A stretch of 16,554 nt of DNA from Nitrospirota bacterium (GTDB lineage Bacteria; Nitrospirota; Nitrospiria; Nitrospirales; UBA8639): NCBI GenBank assembly GCA_029865515.1, contig JAOUGQ010000040.1, forward strand, positions 1 through 16,554. Direction: 5' to 3'. Under the pieces are notes generated by a model that was not told where the DNA came from, did not search any database, and saw only the letters and a program-made list of their open reading frames with translations. Numbering within the stretch: position 1 is the first letter of the stretch; every line of letters starts with the position of its first letter. Position numbers and translations under genes: made by a program. This document shows positions 6,435-14,973 of the stretch, one piece after another.

Positions 6435-7895
6435 TTACACATCGGCAAGATCTTCGGAGGAAGCCGTACGCTGTGCCACCACTTCAGCCAGCGATTTCTT
6501 TTTTAATTTTTCAATAAGAGTCGTTCGATTGATCTGCAGGAGGCGCGCGGCTTTACTTTTGACCCAATTGGTTCGCTCAAGGGCCTCAAGGATCAACCGG
6601 TTCTCAAATTCCTCAACAACCCTGGACAGATCCACCCCTCCCACCGGAATCGCCGCAGGCATGGTAGGGAGATGGGTGGACGGTAATCGCCGAATTTTTT
6701 CCGGCAAATCTGCTGGCTCGATCAAACCCCGACGTTTTAAAATCGCAATTCGCTCAACAATATTCCCGAGTTCCCGGACGTTTCCCGGCCAGGAATATTC
6801 ACATAAGAGACCCATCGCTTCATCAGAAACTCCGGTTAATTCAGCTTTCCGCCGCTCATTAAACATCTGAATAAAATGCTGGAGCAAAAGCGGGATGTCC
6901 TCCACACGCTGGCGGAGAGGAGGAACAAGAACCGGCACGACATTCAAGCGATAATAAAGATCTTCCCGAAATTGCTTGGCAGCCACCAAGGTTTCGAGAT
7001 CCTGATTGGTGGCGGCAATGACGCGGGCATCCGATTTATAGGTTCGGGTGCCTCCCACCCGTTCAAACGTACGCTCCTGTAACACTCGAAGAAGTTTCAC
7101 CTGCAGCGGAGGACTCAGATCACCAATTTCATCAAGGAAAATGGTCCCTCCGGTCGCCAGCTCGAATCGTCCGACACGTGATGCCACCGCTCCGGTAAAC
7201 GCCCCTTTCTCATGCCCGAACAATTCACTTTCTAATAATGCCTCGGGAATCGCTCCGCAATTGACGGGGATCAGGCTCCCCCGACGCCGCGTGCTATGAC
7301 AATGAATCGTTTGGGCAATCAACTCTTTGCCCGTTCCACTTTCTCCCAAAATGAGGACGGTACTATCGGTGTCCGCCACACAATCAATCAGCCGAAACAC
7401 CTCTTGCATCACCTGGCTTGAGCTAATTAATTTTCCTAAACTAAACTGACCTCTGACGGTTTTCTTGAGTTCGACGTTCTCGTCCTGAAGAGATTTTACC
7501 CGCAAGGCACTCGCCATGGTGGCGCTTAAGACGTCTACCGAGAAAGGTTTAGAGAGGAAATCAAATGCGCCGGCTTTGATGGCTTTCACGGCCATTTCCA
7601 CGGACCCATAGCCTGTCATGACGATCGTCACAGGATGGTTGGGCAATTGATTAATTCGCTGAACCAACTCAATCCCATTGATGTCCGGAATCATGACATC
7701 GGTTAACACAATATCAAACTGCGAGGACTCCGCCAGGGCCAGAGCTTCACTCCCGGACTCCGTTGCCACCACCTGATGTCCTTCTCCTTCCAGTTGCGCC
7801 TTGATGGAATCCCGCACATCCACCTCATCTTCAACAAGCAGGATCTGGGCACCTCGACTCTCAATAGGCGATTCCGCAGAATCTAACGCATCCAT
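6435..7895 (-). CDS. Sigma-54-dependent response regulator (NtrC family)
   Basis: This is a second complete NtrC-type activator of 486 residues. It has a receiver (about 17-130; acidic E22-D23, phosphoacceptor D66 in VLTDVMIPD, K116), a AAA+ domain (about 155-390) and a Fis-type HTH (about 432-466, KSKAARLLQINRTTL). Walker A is GESGTGKE (184-191), the sigma-54 contact loop GAFTGA is at 231-236, and Walker B is IFLDEIGDL (252-260). An upstream in-frame start at 7928 exists. The ATG at 7895 is chosen because AGGGAGG lies 6 nt before it and the extra 11 residues are not family-like. No kinase gene is adjacent on its upstream side. Its cognate kinase may be the one at 2973-4136 or elsewhere. It may act in flagellar control, but its target is unknown. 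Confidence 0.9.
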   Translation of the reverse strand: MDALDSAESPIESRGAQILLVEDEVDVRDSIKAQLEGEGHQVVATESGSEALALAESSQFDIVLTDVMIPDINGIELVQRINQLPNHPVTIVMTGYGSVEMAVKAIKAGAFDFLSKPFSVDVLSATMASALRVKSLQDENVELKKTVRGQFSLGKLISSSQVMQEVFRLIDCVADTDSTVLILGESGTGKELIAQTIHCHSTRRRGSLIPVNCGAIPEALLESELFGHEKGAFTGAVASRVGRFELATGGTIFLDEIGDLSPPLQVKLLRVLQERTFERVGGTRTYKSDARVIAATNQDLETLVAAKQFREDLYYRLNVVPVLVPPLRQRVEDIPLLLQHFIQMFNERRKAELTGVSDEAMGLLCEYSWPGNVRELGNIVERIAILKRRGLIEPADLPEKIRRLPSTHLPTMPAAIPVGGVDLSRVVEEFENRLILEALERTNWVKSKAARLLQINRTTLIEKLKKKSLAEVVAQRTASSEDLADV

Positions 7896-8190
7896 GGCTG
7901 GCCTCCCTCTCTGCCCGTGTGAACGCACGCCGGATTACACCGTCCGTGCGATAAAGAAACATAGCTACCCCATTTAGCGGGGAAGGTCAAGGGCTGGCTT
8001 TGAATATTCATCAACCGTTCCGAGATCTTCGACTCGTTCGCCCTGAAATCATGAGAGTGGGCCCTTCCTGTTCTTTGACCGATCACCCCCATTTGACACC
8101 ATGCCACACTTAAGAAATTCCCAAGATTTTCCGACAAGCATTTTTAGTCACGATAGATTAGGAACCGCCCGAACAGGGTACCAATCTCAC
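7896..8190. other. Leader and spacer upstream of the sigma-54 regulator
   Basis: About 295 bp without a convincing gene. It holds an imperfect hairpin (7924-7950) and, on the minus strand, a TTGACC box followed by a CCCC/GGGG dyad, with only a weak -10 candidate (TAGCTA). No sigma-54 GG-N10-GC site was found on the minus strand here. Confidence 0.5.
7924..7950 (-). repeat. Imperfect hairpin in the regulator's 5' leader
   Basis: CGCACG pairs with CGTGCG as a 6-bp outer stem. After an asymmetric bulge, CGG pairs with CCG, closing a 6-nt loop. It lies just upstream of the AGGGAGG ribosome-binding site of the regulator. A post-transcriptional role is possible but speculative. Confidence 0.35.
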
Positions 8191-8418
8191 ATGGACACCC
8201 CACTTATCCCGCAGCCGGCCCCCATGCCCATCTTCATTCTCTTTGATACCCAGACGGGCTACCTTTATGGTCACCTGTTTGCGACCGGGCCTGAGGATCC
8301 CTTTCTCCAGGAAGTCATTCAATGGTGGAGCCATTATTGTTCAAACACGCCCATCGGGGTGGATTACCCGGGTGTAACCCAGCACCCCCAGCCCGCCAGT
8401 AGCCTTTCCTCAAATTAA
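8191..8418 (+). CDS. Small hypothetical protein (doubtful)
   Basis: This is a 75-codon ORF on the strand opposite to its neighbours. The start MDTPLIPQPAPM is Pro-rich and the middle (PIFILFDTQTGYLYGHLFAT, about 13-32, then an acidic/Trp-rich helix with QWWSHY) has protein-like composition. The tail is low complexity (PASSLSSN). The ribosome-binding site is weak (AGGG about 12 nt upstream) and the frame stays open upstream to another ATG at 8101. Its stop directly abuts the stop of the convergent gene at 8419. No family is recognised. It fills an otherwise empty stretch, which mildly favours it, but it may be chance. Confidence 0.35.
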   Translation: MDTPLIPQPAPMPIFILFDTQTGYLYGHLFATGPEDPFLQEVIQWWSHYCSNTPIGVDYPGVTQHPQPASSLSSN

Positions 8419-9057
8419 TCAAGGTAACTCGGCCCAAATCGCGAGGCCAGATCGAAACACCAGCGTGAGCCCTGACAGGTGAATGATCACCACATTATCA
8501 TTGACTTGCATATCGTGAATCGAATTGCCGGATGGAAGGTCCTTCGAAAAAAAACCTCCCGTAAACGCTGAAAATCCCAATACTCGTCGATTAGTGATTA
8601 CAATTCCCACATGGTCGTCGACCACACTATCCACCAAAGTCTCTCCGGCTCCCCACGACTCTCTTTTCCAACGACCAAGATCGCTTTGAAACCCATACAC
8701 AGCCTCGCGACCTTGAACGACAATCATCCGGGGCGTAACCATCCATTTGACCACCTGTTCCCCAGAGGAAAGACTCATATCCACCCACCGTTGCAGCCTC
8801 CCTGAAAACCCCAGCAACCGTTTGGTCGTCTGGACATATCCCGTCACCCCTTTGGCCTCAACCGCAAGAACCTCTTCGCCAGCAGCTAAAAATGCCCTCG
8901 CAATACCCTCTCCAGACGTGATACCGAACAGCTGTCCCCGTTCCGAAGTAATGCTAACCTGATCGGTGATGACTTCCTGCGAAAGAGCATAACCGGGCCA
9001 TACTCCATACCCCAATCCAACCATCAGCACCATGAAGACCAGGATGCGCGGAGACAT
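8419..9057 (-). CDS. Small exported repeat protein downstream of lptD, function unknown
   Basis: The product is about 212 residues with a signal peptide (PRILVFMVLMVGLGYGVW, cleavage likely after GYALS near residue 26). The mature part contains four tandem units of 39, 39, 39 and 36 residues starting at about 60, 99, 138 and 177. Each opens with G(E/N) and the first three carry GF at unit positions 24-25. The units read as short beta strands, so a small beta-propeller-like fold is inferred. A half unit (about 40-59) precedes the first. The frame is open upstream into lptD, but the ATG at 9057, 20 nt after the lptD stop, gives a clean signal peptide and is preferred despite a poor ribosome-binding site. 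Position implies co-expression with lptD and possibly an envelope role. No named family is recognised. Confidence 0.75.
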   Translation of the reverse strand: MSPRILVFMVLMVGLGYGVWPGYALSQEVITDQVSITSERGQLFGITSGEGIARAFLAAGEEVLAVEAKGVTGYVQTTKRLLGFSGRLQRWVDMSLSSGEQVVKWMVTPRMIVVQGREAVYGFQSDLGRWKRESWGAGETLVDSVVDDHVGIVITNRRVLGFSAFTGGFFSKDLPSGNSIHDMQVNDNVVIIHLSGLTLVFRSGLAIWAELP

Positions 9058-9077
9058 GACCAGAAGGAACCAATTGG

Positions 9078-11345
9078 TTAGCGATAGTCCCAGGGAAGAC
9101 CTTTTTCTCCGGACATAATGGGGCTTAATATCGCTTTCATCAGTTGTGTTCCATACCCTTGGGTCCCCCACAAGCCCGTCAGACTGATTAAAAAATCAAA
9201 TTGGGTTCGATCCGGCAATTCCTGATAAAACAGGCCCAACGAGAAACACCGGCAGGGGTTTTGATACAAGCCCACCACATCCCATTCAGCCGTCTGCCCA
9301 GTCCGCACATCATGATACCATTTTGTACCCAGCGTCACACCGTGCGGCAAACGTAAGCCACCTCCTACCGTGAGATAAAGAATTTTGTCAGCGGGTTCCA
9401 GCATTTCGTTAAATGAAATGGGATTCCATATGTCTCCCCGACGGACTCTCGGCCCCGCCTTTGTGTACCGTTGCCCCACGCTCGCATACCAGACCTTTTG
9501 GCCTTGGATGAACGCATCGGTATTCATCTGGGAAAATTCTTTTTTACCGGGATCGAAAAAGGCATCCACAGTCAGATTCAACGCTGAAAGAAATTGCTGT
9601 GAGTCGACCGGCTTATGAAACACTCCCCTGGTCCAAATATCTGAAAACCGGGAGGCCAAAGGAGGGGGAGAGCCAACATGATAACTTTGTGCAAACAAGA
9701 GGTCTAACCAGGTATTGGAATTTCCGCTTCCTCCTTGTTCGCTAATGCGATTTTTCAATGAATAGGTGATCAGACTCTTTTTGATTAAATCATCGACGGC
9801 ATCAACCTGCACTAAGGCACCTTGCTTGGTCTGTGGCACAAACTCATAGATCACATTCGGTGTCACGGAATGCCGGATCCAATTCCCTTCCCCCATTGAA
9901 AACCGTTTCGAAAAGTTTGTGAACGCTTCAGCGCCAACCCAGAAGGTTTCACGATGTTGCGCGGACTTGTCTGTAAGGCCTCGAGTATACGCCACTTCAC
10001 GAAATTTCACCTGTGGACGAAATCCCAGGGTATGACCCACATGAAGCCCTTCCATTGACAGTCCCGGCAAAAAATCGACACGCCCCACGTTGAATCCTTG
10101 TTGGCGGTAAAATTCGACAGCGGTCGTATCGGCTGTCAACGAAAAGGGACTTCCGAATACATCGGGATTCACAAAACGATGCCCCACTTCTGGCAAGCGT
10201 TGAAAGGTTGAATCACCTCCTGCGCCGAGCGGCTGAAGGTACTGGCCAAACAGGTAGAGCGCCCCATGATCCAACCGCTGAAGAAGGGTCAGATTCGATT
10301 CCTGGCTTGGCAGGGCTCGAAGAGCTCCGGAACTGCTTAAATTTTGCAAAAGGGATCGATCAGTTGAATAATTGCCGAGAATTCGCAAGGACAGATCTGG
10401 AGAGAACTGCTGCACATGCCCCCCACGAATTTCGGCTCGACCACGATTTTGAGTGGTATCATAAAGAGACCTGATCAACCACGTTCCCTTCGTTTGCCGA
10501 TTCCAAACATAGCGATATTGCAGGTCTGCCCCTCCTCCACGCTGTGTTAATATTTGCGGGGAAATGGTTAAATCCTGACTGGCGTTGATCGCCCAAAAAA
10601 ACCCTTGCCGGTATTGGAACCCGAATTTCGAATTGTACCCAGTCGTCGGAAACAGCAAACCGGTTTTTCGAGTGGCACCCAAGGGATACCTAAAAGTGGG
10701 GACAGGGAGGACCGGGACATCATTCACATTGAACCACACCCCTTTTCCAAATAAGCTGTCCTCAAATTCCAAATCGATATCTGTAAAGGTAAATCGCCAG
10801 GCAGGTATCTGGCCGTCCTTGGCATCGCAATTGGTAAAGGAACCGTCCTTGACCCGATAATGGGTTTCGGAAAACCGCTGAATACGTCGCCCGCTCACAA
10901 AGGAATTGCGATCCTTCCGAAAAATATTGCCATTCGTAATCACACCCGCTTCAGTATTGAGATTCAGCTCGAGTTGTTCCGACCAAATATCGGTCTGCTC
11001 ATCCCGTAAATGCACATGCCCGAGTGCCGTGAGACGTCCTGTTAATTTTTGAAGCGTGGCTTCATCCGCGGTCAAATGCACTGTGCCTCGGATGACATCC
11101 ACCGATCCGGTTGCGTGATATTCGTCCCGATTCTGATCATATTCGATTTGGTCAGCATTGATTTCGACAGGGACGCCCTCTGGTTGGGGGGGTAGCCCCT
11201 CAGGTTCCACGACAGGGAAATCCCGTTGCCCGACCTCGGTTTCCCCCAACGCCACAAGAGGCAAAAAGATCAGTATCCCGACAAAAAGACTATGAGCAAG
11301 AAACAGTGGGAAACGCAAACCTCCCACCGTATTCACACCCGTCAC
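9078..11345 (-). CDS. lptD: LPS-assembly outer-membrane protein LptD
   Basis: LptD forms the outer-membrane beta-barrel that, with LptE, inserts LPS into the outer leaflet. The 755-residue product has a signal peptide (to about residue 34, LPLVALG), an OstA/LptA-like beta-jellyroll (about 56-145; VEINADQIEYDQ...ATGSVDV, then HLTADEATLQ) and a long C-terminal barrel domain. The jellyroll-to-barrel transition includes WRFTFTDIDLEFEDSLFGKG and VPVLPVPTFRYPLG. The GTG at 11345 is chosen because it overlaps the folC stop as GTGA, a usual coupling arrangement. A longer frame reaches back into folC and is unlikely. Cysteines are only C173, C698 and C700. E. coli LptD has an extra N-terminal Cys and an adjacent Cys pair, so disulfide wiring differs here. 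Confidence 0.92.
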   Translation of the reverse strand: MTGVNTVGGLRFPLFLAHSLFVGILIFLPLVALGETEVGQRDFPVVEPEGLPPQPEGVPVEINADQIEYDQNRDEYHATGSVDVIRGTVHLTADEATLQKLTGRLTALGHVHLRDEQTDIWSEQLELNLNTEAGVITNGNIFRKDRNSFVSGRRIQRFSETHYRVKDGSFTNCDAKDGQIPAWRFTFTDIDLEFEDSLFGKGVWFNVNDVPVLPVPTFRYPLGATRKTGLLFPTTGYNSKFGFQYRQGFFWAINASQDLTISPQILTQRGGGADLQYRYVWNRQTKGTWLIRSLYDTTQNRGRAEIRGGHVQQFSPDLSLRILGNYSTDRSLLQNLSSSGALRALPSQESNLTLLQRLDHGALYLFGQYLQPLGAGGDSTFQRLPEVGHRFVNPDVFGSPFSLTADTTAVEFYRQQGFNVGRVDFLPGLSMEGLHVGHTLGFRPQVKFREVAYTRGLTDKSAQHRETFWVGAEAFTNFSKRFSMGEGNWIRHSVTPNVIYEFVPQTKQGALVQVDAVDDLIKKSLITYSLKNRISEQGGSGNSNTWLDLLFAQSYHVGSPPPLASRFSDIWTRGVFHKPVDSQQFLSALNLTVDAFFDPGKKEFSQMNTDAFIQGQKVWYASVGQRYTKAGPRVRRGDIWNPISFNEMLEPADKILYLTVGGGLRLPHGVTLGTKWYHDVRTGQTAEWDVVGLYQNPCRCFSLGLFYQELPDRTQFDFLISLTGLWGTQGYGTQLMKAILSPIMSGEKGLPWDYR

Positions 11346-12631
11346 GTTGGAGAACCCAGTTGAGTGAGACGCTTGAGCACCTCTCCTACCAGGAATAATG
11401 AACCGGTCACACAAATAAGGTCCGAAGGGTTTGCGATTTTTTTGGCTTGGCAAAAGGCATCCCATGAATCTGAGAGCAGCCACGGCACCAGTTCATCCCG
11501 ATCGACGGCTTGGTTCAACTCATCTACGGACGCCGCCCTCTCCATTCGCGGTTGGGTCAAAATAAGGGAGTCAACAAGAGGTAAGAAGACACGCAAAAAC
11601 GCTTGGTGATTCTTGTCGCGCATCATCCCGACCACTAAAATCAGTTTTCGTCCCGGGCAATCATGGATTTGTGAGTAAAGAAAGTCAATTACCACTTGAG
11701 CGCCTGAAGGATTGTGCGCGCCATCCAGGATAATCAGGGGATCCCGATGAATAACTTCCAATCGCCCCCTCCACCTGACTTGTTGCAAACCTGTCCGGAT
11801 AGCCGCCTGCGAAATAGGATAGGTTCCTTCGACGGACGTCTCCAAGAGCGCCAACACATTGCCGGCATTGACCATCTGATGGCAACCGAGCAAATTGGTC
11901 TGTAATCCCGGAATCGTCCAGCGTGGCCCATGATAGGTAAATGCCGCCAATCCGGCTTTGGAAATGGAAAACTCCTGACCGAACCGAAAGAAAGACGCTT
12001 GCCGTTTCCGGGCCTGAGCCTCAAAGATCCGGCCAATTTCCTCTGGCATCGGACCCAACACCACCGGGGTCGTTTGACAAATAATCCCAGCTTTTTCTTG
12101 CGCAATCTCCTGAAGCGATTCGCCAAGATAGGCTTCATGATCAAAACCAATCCCCGTAATCAGGACACCCAAGGGATTCAAGACATTGGTCGCATCGAAC
12201 CTTCCCCCCATCCCCACTTCTACAACGGCAATGTCAACCTGCTGGTTCATAAAGTGCCGAAAAGCCATGGCTGTTGTGAATTCAAAAAATGTGAGTGCTG
12301 AGAGCGGATTAGCCGCTTGCCGGATCTGCTCCGTCAATGTACAGACATCGTCCTCCGCAATGTCCGATCCCTGAACCCGTATGCGCTCACGAAAATCCAT
12401 CAGATGCGGTGAGGTATAGAGACCAACACGATAGCCGCTAGCTTGAAGAATACTCGCCAACATTGCCGACGAGGATCCCTTTCCATTCGTGCCGGCAACA
12501 TGAAGCGTGGCATATTGAGACTGAGGATTTCCCAACCGGCCGAGAATGTCTGTGATAGCCTCAAGACCCAGCTTGATGCCAAACCTCTGCAAGGAAAAAA
12601 GATAGTCGATCGTTTCTGGATAGGTGGCCAC
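11342..12631 (-). CDS. folC: Folylpolyglutamate synthase / dihydrofolate synthase
   Basis: FolC ligates glutamate to dihydropteroate and/or tetrahydrofolates in an ATP-dependent way. The 429-residue product shows the Mur-ligase-like pattern: P-loop GTNGKGS (47-53), a Mg-binding EVGMGGRFDATN block (138-149), FDHEAYLG (163-170), the K180 of QEKAGII that is carbamylated in family members, and LDGAHNP (302-308) opening the C-terminal domain. The frame is open into accD. The only start codon after the accD stop that fits the family N-terminus is GTG at 12631 (MATYPETIDYLFSLQRFG), though no good ribosome-binding site precedes it. accD-folC is a widely conserved pair. Its stop overlaps the lptD start. 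Confidence 0.93.
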   Translation of the reverse strand: MATYPETIDYLFSLQRFGIKLGLEAITDILGRLGNPQSQYATLHVAGTNGKGSSSAMLASILQASGYRVGLYTSPHLMDFRERIRVQGSDIAEDDVCTLTEQIRQAANPLSALTFFEFTTAMAFRHFMNQQVDIAVVEVGMGGRFDATNVLNPLGVLITGIGFDHEAYLGESLQEIAQEKAGIICQTTPVVLGPMPEEIGRIFEAQARKRQASFFRFGQEFSISKAGLAAFTYHGPRWTIPGLQTNLLGCHQMVNAGNVLALLETSVEGTYPISQAAIRTGLQQVRWRGRLEVIHRDPLIILDGAHNPSGAQVVIDFLYSQIHDCPGRKLILVVGMMRDKNHQAFLRVFLPLVDSLILTQPRMERAASVDELNQAVDRDELVPWLLSDSWDAFCQAKKIANPSDLICVTGSLFLVGEVLKRLTQLGSPT

Positions 12632-12777
12632 AGCAGTCGGAGAACCGGGAGGAAGGAATAAGGGAAAGGAGGTCCAATGCCAATGATAATTACAACATCT
12701 GTCTCTCGCCGTTGATGAGGTATCGTCGTGAAGGCAGTTGAGGCCCGCATAGGAAAAGAGATCCGACCTTTCAGACG

Positions 12778-13638
12778 TTACTCTGCCGTAGAGGAGACCT
12801 CTGCCCCGCAATGCGTGAGCAATATTCCGAGGGTGGCCTTGAGAGTTTTTCGTTCAACGATATGATCGACCATGCCGTGTTCCAATAAAAACTCGGCGCG
12901 TTGAAAGCCTTCCGGCAATCGTTCCTTGATCGTTTGTTCAATGACCCGTGGGCCGGCAAACCCAATCAAGGCCTTGGGTTCTGCCAGAATAATATCCCCC
13001 AACATCGCTACACTGGCAGTCACTCCTCCAAAGGTCGGATCGGTTAACAAGACCAAAAATGGCATTCGAGCCTCTTGTAATTTTGCCAATGCTGAAGCGG
13101 TCTTAGCCATTTGCATCAAAGACAGGGTCCCCTCTTGCATGCGAGCCCCCCCGGAGGTCGTGACTAACAAAAATGGCATATGTGCGGTCAGCGCCTGATC
13201 AATGGCGCGACAGATTTTCTCACCGACCACCGATCCCATGCTCCCACCCATGAATGAAAAATCGAAAATTCCCAAAGCCAGAGGCATATCACCAATTCGG
13301 CATCGTCCGGTCAGAATCGCTTCTTTTTTCCCTGTTTTTTCCTGAGCATTTTGGATACGCTTTCGGTACGGCAACTTGTCCACAAACTTCAATGGATCCC
13401 CTGGAACCAAATCACCGTCCCATTCCTGGAATGAACCAGGATCGGCAATCAACTCCAAGCGTTCTTCCACCGTTAGCGGAAAATGATATTGGCATTTAGG
13501 GCATACTTTTAAATTTCGCTCAACTTCGCGTTTAAAAATAATCGCGCGGCACACCGCACATTTAACCCACATCCCTTCCACAATTTTAATGGAAGTCCCT
13601 TCAGCATCAGCGCTTTTATTCCGCTTAAACCATCCCAT
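12778..13638 (-). CDS. accD: Acetyl-CoA carboxylase carboxyltransferase subunit beta
   Basis: AccD with AccA transfers carboxyl from carboxybiotin to acetyl-CoA, making malonyl-CoA for fatty-acid synthesis. The 286-residue product has the N-terminal zinc ribbon (C27-x2-C30 and C46-x2-C49) typical of bacterial AccD, then the crotonase-like carboxyltransferase fold. Signature segments are FMGGSMGSVVGEK (about 129-141), TTSGGARMQEG (about 159-169), LTDPTFGGVTAS and GFAGPRVIEQT. The start ATG gives MGWFKRNK. AAGGA lies 11 nt upstream, somewhat far. The gene heads the accD-folC-lptD cluster. The 273 bp before it must hold its promoter unless it is read through from moaA. Confidence 0.97.
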   Translation of the reverse strand: MGWFKRNKSADAEGTSIKIVEGMWVKCAVCRAIIFKREVERNLKVCPKCQYHFPLTVEERLELIADPGSFQEWDGDLVPGDPLKFVDKLPYRKRIQNAQEKTGKKEAILTGRCRIGDMPLALGIFDFSFMGGSMGSVVGEKICRAIDQALTAHMPFLLVTTSGGARMQEGTLSLMQMAKTASALAKLQEARMPFLVLLTDPTFGGVTASVAMLGDIILAEPKALIGFAGPRVIEQTIKERLPEGFQRAEFLLEHGMVDHIVERKTLKATLGILLTHCGAEVSSTAE

Positions 13639-13911
13639 AAATCAGTCTATCCTTCGCTTCAATCGTGAACCCAGCCAAAGTGGTTATCCAGCATCTTGTT
13701 TGTTCTGAAATAGAGAAAAAACCAAAAGAAGAAGGGAGAGCACACAAAAGAATTCATGGACTCCGAAACGGCCTTCAATCACGACAAGACCTTACCATAG
13801 GGACAAACAACCGGCAAGAAAATGTCTTTTGGAAAGAAAGCGAACCCACAGTCTATACAGAAAAATCAGCAGGCAGGATATGCGACAAGACGGATAGGGG
13901 AAAACGCAATT
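13639..13911 (-). other. Spacer between moaA and accD
   Basis: This 273-bp gap has no supported gene. Plus-strand ORFs here run into moaA antisense and look spurious. Read on the minus strand, only weak sigma-70-like combinations appear (for example TTGCCG with TAAGGT at 17-bp spacing, or a TATAGA without a -35). No hairpin plus U-run was found after moaA. Confidence 0.5.
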
Positions 13912-14973
13912 TCAGCCACCTCTGGCATGCATTTCCAGATGAGGATCCTTACGCAACCGGTCAATATCTATATACCGGCCACGGCCACTAACCTGTTCAA
14001 GTTCCTTTCGTTCTTCCGCCCCCCGATCTTTTCGAGTTTCCCAGACTGACTGAATGATTGAACGGATGTCTTCTCGAGATCGCCCCATTCGAAGGGGCTT
14101 GCGAAGGTCAAGACCGGATTTGGCATATAAGCACAAATACCACATGCCATCCGCCGTCAACCGACTCCGGTCACACGTTGAACAAAAGGGCATGGTCGTG
14201 GAAGAAATGATCCCGAATGTGGTGCCATCCGGCAGGCGAAACCGCTGAGCAGGAGCCGAACTGACCTCCTCCACATGCTCGACAGTACCATAATACTCAC
14301 TCACTACCTTCAAAATTTCTTTTCGGGAAAGAACCTTATCGGCAGACCAATCATTGGCTCCGCCCACATCCATATATTCAATGAAGCGGACTTCGCCTTT
14401 CACCTGCTTGCCATATTCAAGCAAGGGAATAAGTTCATCCTCGTTGTATCCCTTCATGGTAACCGTGTCCAGCTTCAATCCTGAAAACCCCACCCGTCCA
14501 ACAGAGGCAATCCCCTCAAAAACCTGGTCCAATGTATCCCGTCGGGTCAGCGACTTAAAACGCTCGGGCTTCAACGTATCCAGACTTACTGTCACCCGAT
14601 GGAGCCCCGCGTCAAAGAGAGCCTGTGCCTGTTCACTCAACAACACCCCATTGGTTGTCATCGCGATATCTTGAATGCAGGGATTTTGACGAAGCATCCG
14701 GATGAGCTCCGCCACATTATTGCGTAAGAGCGGTTCCCCGCCGGTAATACGCACTCGATCAATCCCTTGATCGGAAAACATATTCGTTAACAACGCGATT
14801 TCTTCAAAGGTCAACAGATTTTCCCTGGGAAGCCACACATAGTTTTCCTCAGGCATGCAGTATTGACACCGTAAATTGCACCGATCTGTCACAGAAATGC
14901 GTAACGATCGTAACGGCCGACCCCAGGAATCTTTCACCATGTGCGGCAGGGTCACGGCTTCACCTGAATCCAT
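13912..14973 (-). CDS. moaA: GTP 3',8-cyclase MoaA (radical SAM)
   Basis: MoaA converts GTP to 3',8-cyclo-GTP, the first step of molybdenum cofactor synthesis. The 353-residue product carries the radical-SAM cluster C32-x3-C36-x2-C39 in DRCNLRCQYCMP, the SAM-binding GGEP (78-81), and the second, substrate-binding cluster C264-x2-C267-x13-C281. It ends in Gly-Gly, required for MoaA activity in studied members. The ATG at 14973 overlaps the moaE stop by one base (TAATG) and has GGAGGAG upstream, so it is preferred over an in-frame start 21 nt earlier. It is the last gene of the moaC-D-E-A unit. Confidence 0.97.
   Translation of the reverse strand: MDSGEAVTLPHMVKDSWGRPLRSLRISVTDRCNLRCQYCMPEENYVWLPRENLLTFEEIALLTNMFSDQGIDRVRITGGEPLLRNNVAELIRMLRQNPCIQDIAMTTNGVLLSEQAQALFDAGLHRVTVSLDTLKPERFKSLTRRDTLDQVFEGIASVGRVGFSGLKLDTVTMKGYNEDELIPLLEYGKQVKGEVRFIEYMDVGGANDWSADKVLSRKEILKVVSEYYGTVEHVEEVSSAPAQRFRLPDGTTFGIISSTTMPFCSTCDRSRLTADGMWYLCLYAKSGLDLRKPLRMGRSREDIRSIIQSVWETRKDRGAEERKELEQVSGRGRYIDIDRLRKDPHLEMHARGG

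Noticed and set aside
6416..6440. Direct repeat CGTTACAC at the end of the sigma-54 regulator gene
   Set aside because: Two copies of 8 bp, one overlapping the stop codon. There is no other sign of an attachment or insertion site, so it is probably chance.
11346..11483. Longer lptD frame starting within folC
   Set aside because: It would bury the signal peptide behind 46 extra residues. The GTGA overlap gives a normal export signal.
12677..12715. Plus-strand 12-codon ORF behind a strong AAGGAGG sequence, antisense to the folC leader
   Set aside because: Very short, no recognisable product, and no promoter on that strand. The AAGGAGG may be chance. A leader peptide role cannot be supported.
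12632..12811. Longer folC reading frame beginning inside accD
   Set aside because: The added residues (Cys-, His- and Pro-rich) do not fit the FolC N-terminus and would require a start within accD codons.
13905..13920. Sigma-54-like TGGC...TTGC on the minus strand at the end of moaA
   Set aside because: The GG and GC dinucleotides are 8 rather than 10 bases apart, which is incompatible with RpoN binding, and the site overlaps moaA codons including its Gly-Gly end.
13665..13991. Plus-strand ORF between accD and moaA
   Set aside because: It runs antisense into moaA, its composition is unlike the neighbours, and it has no ribosome-binding site.
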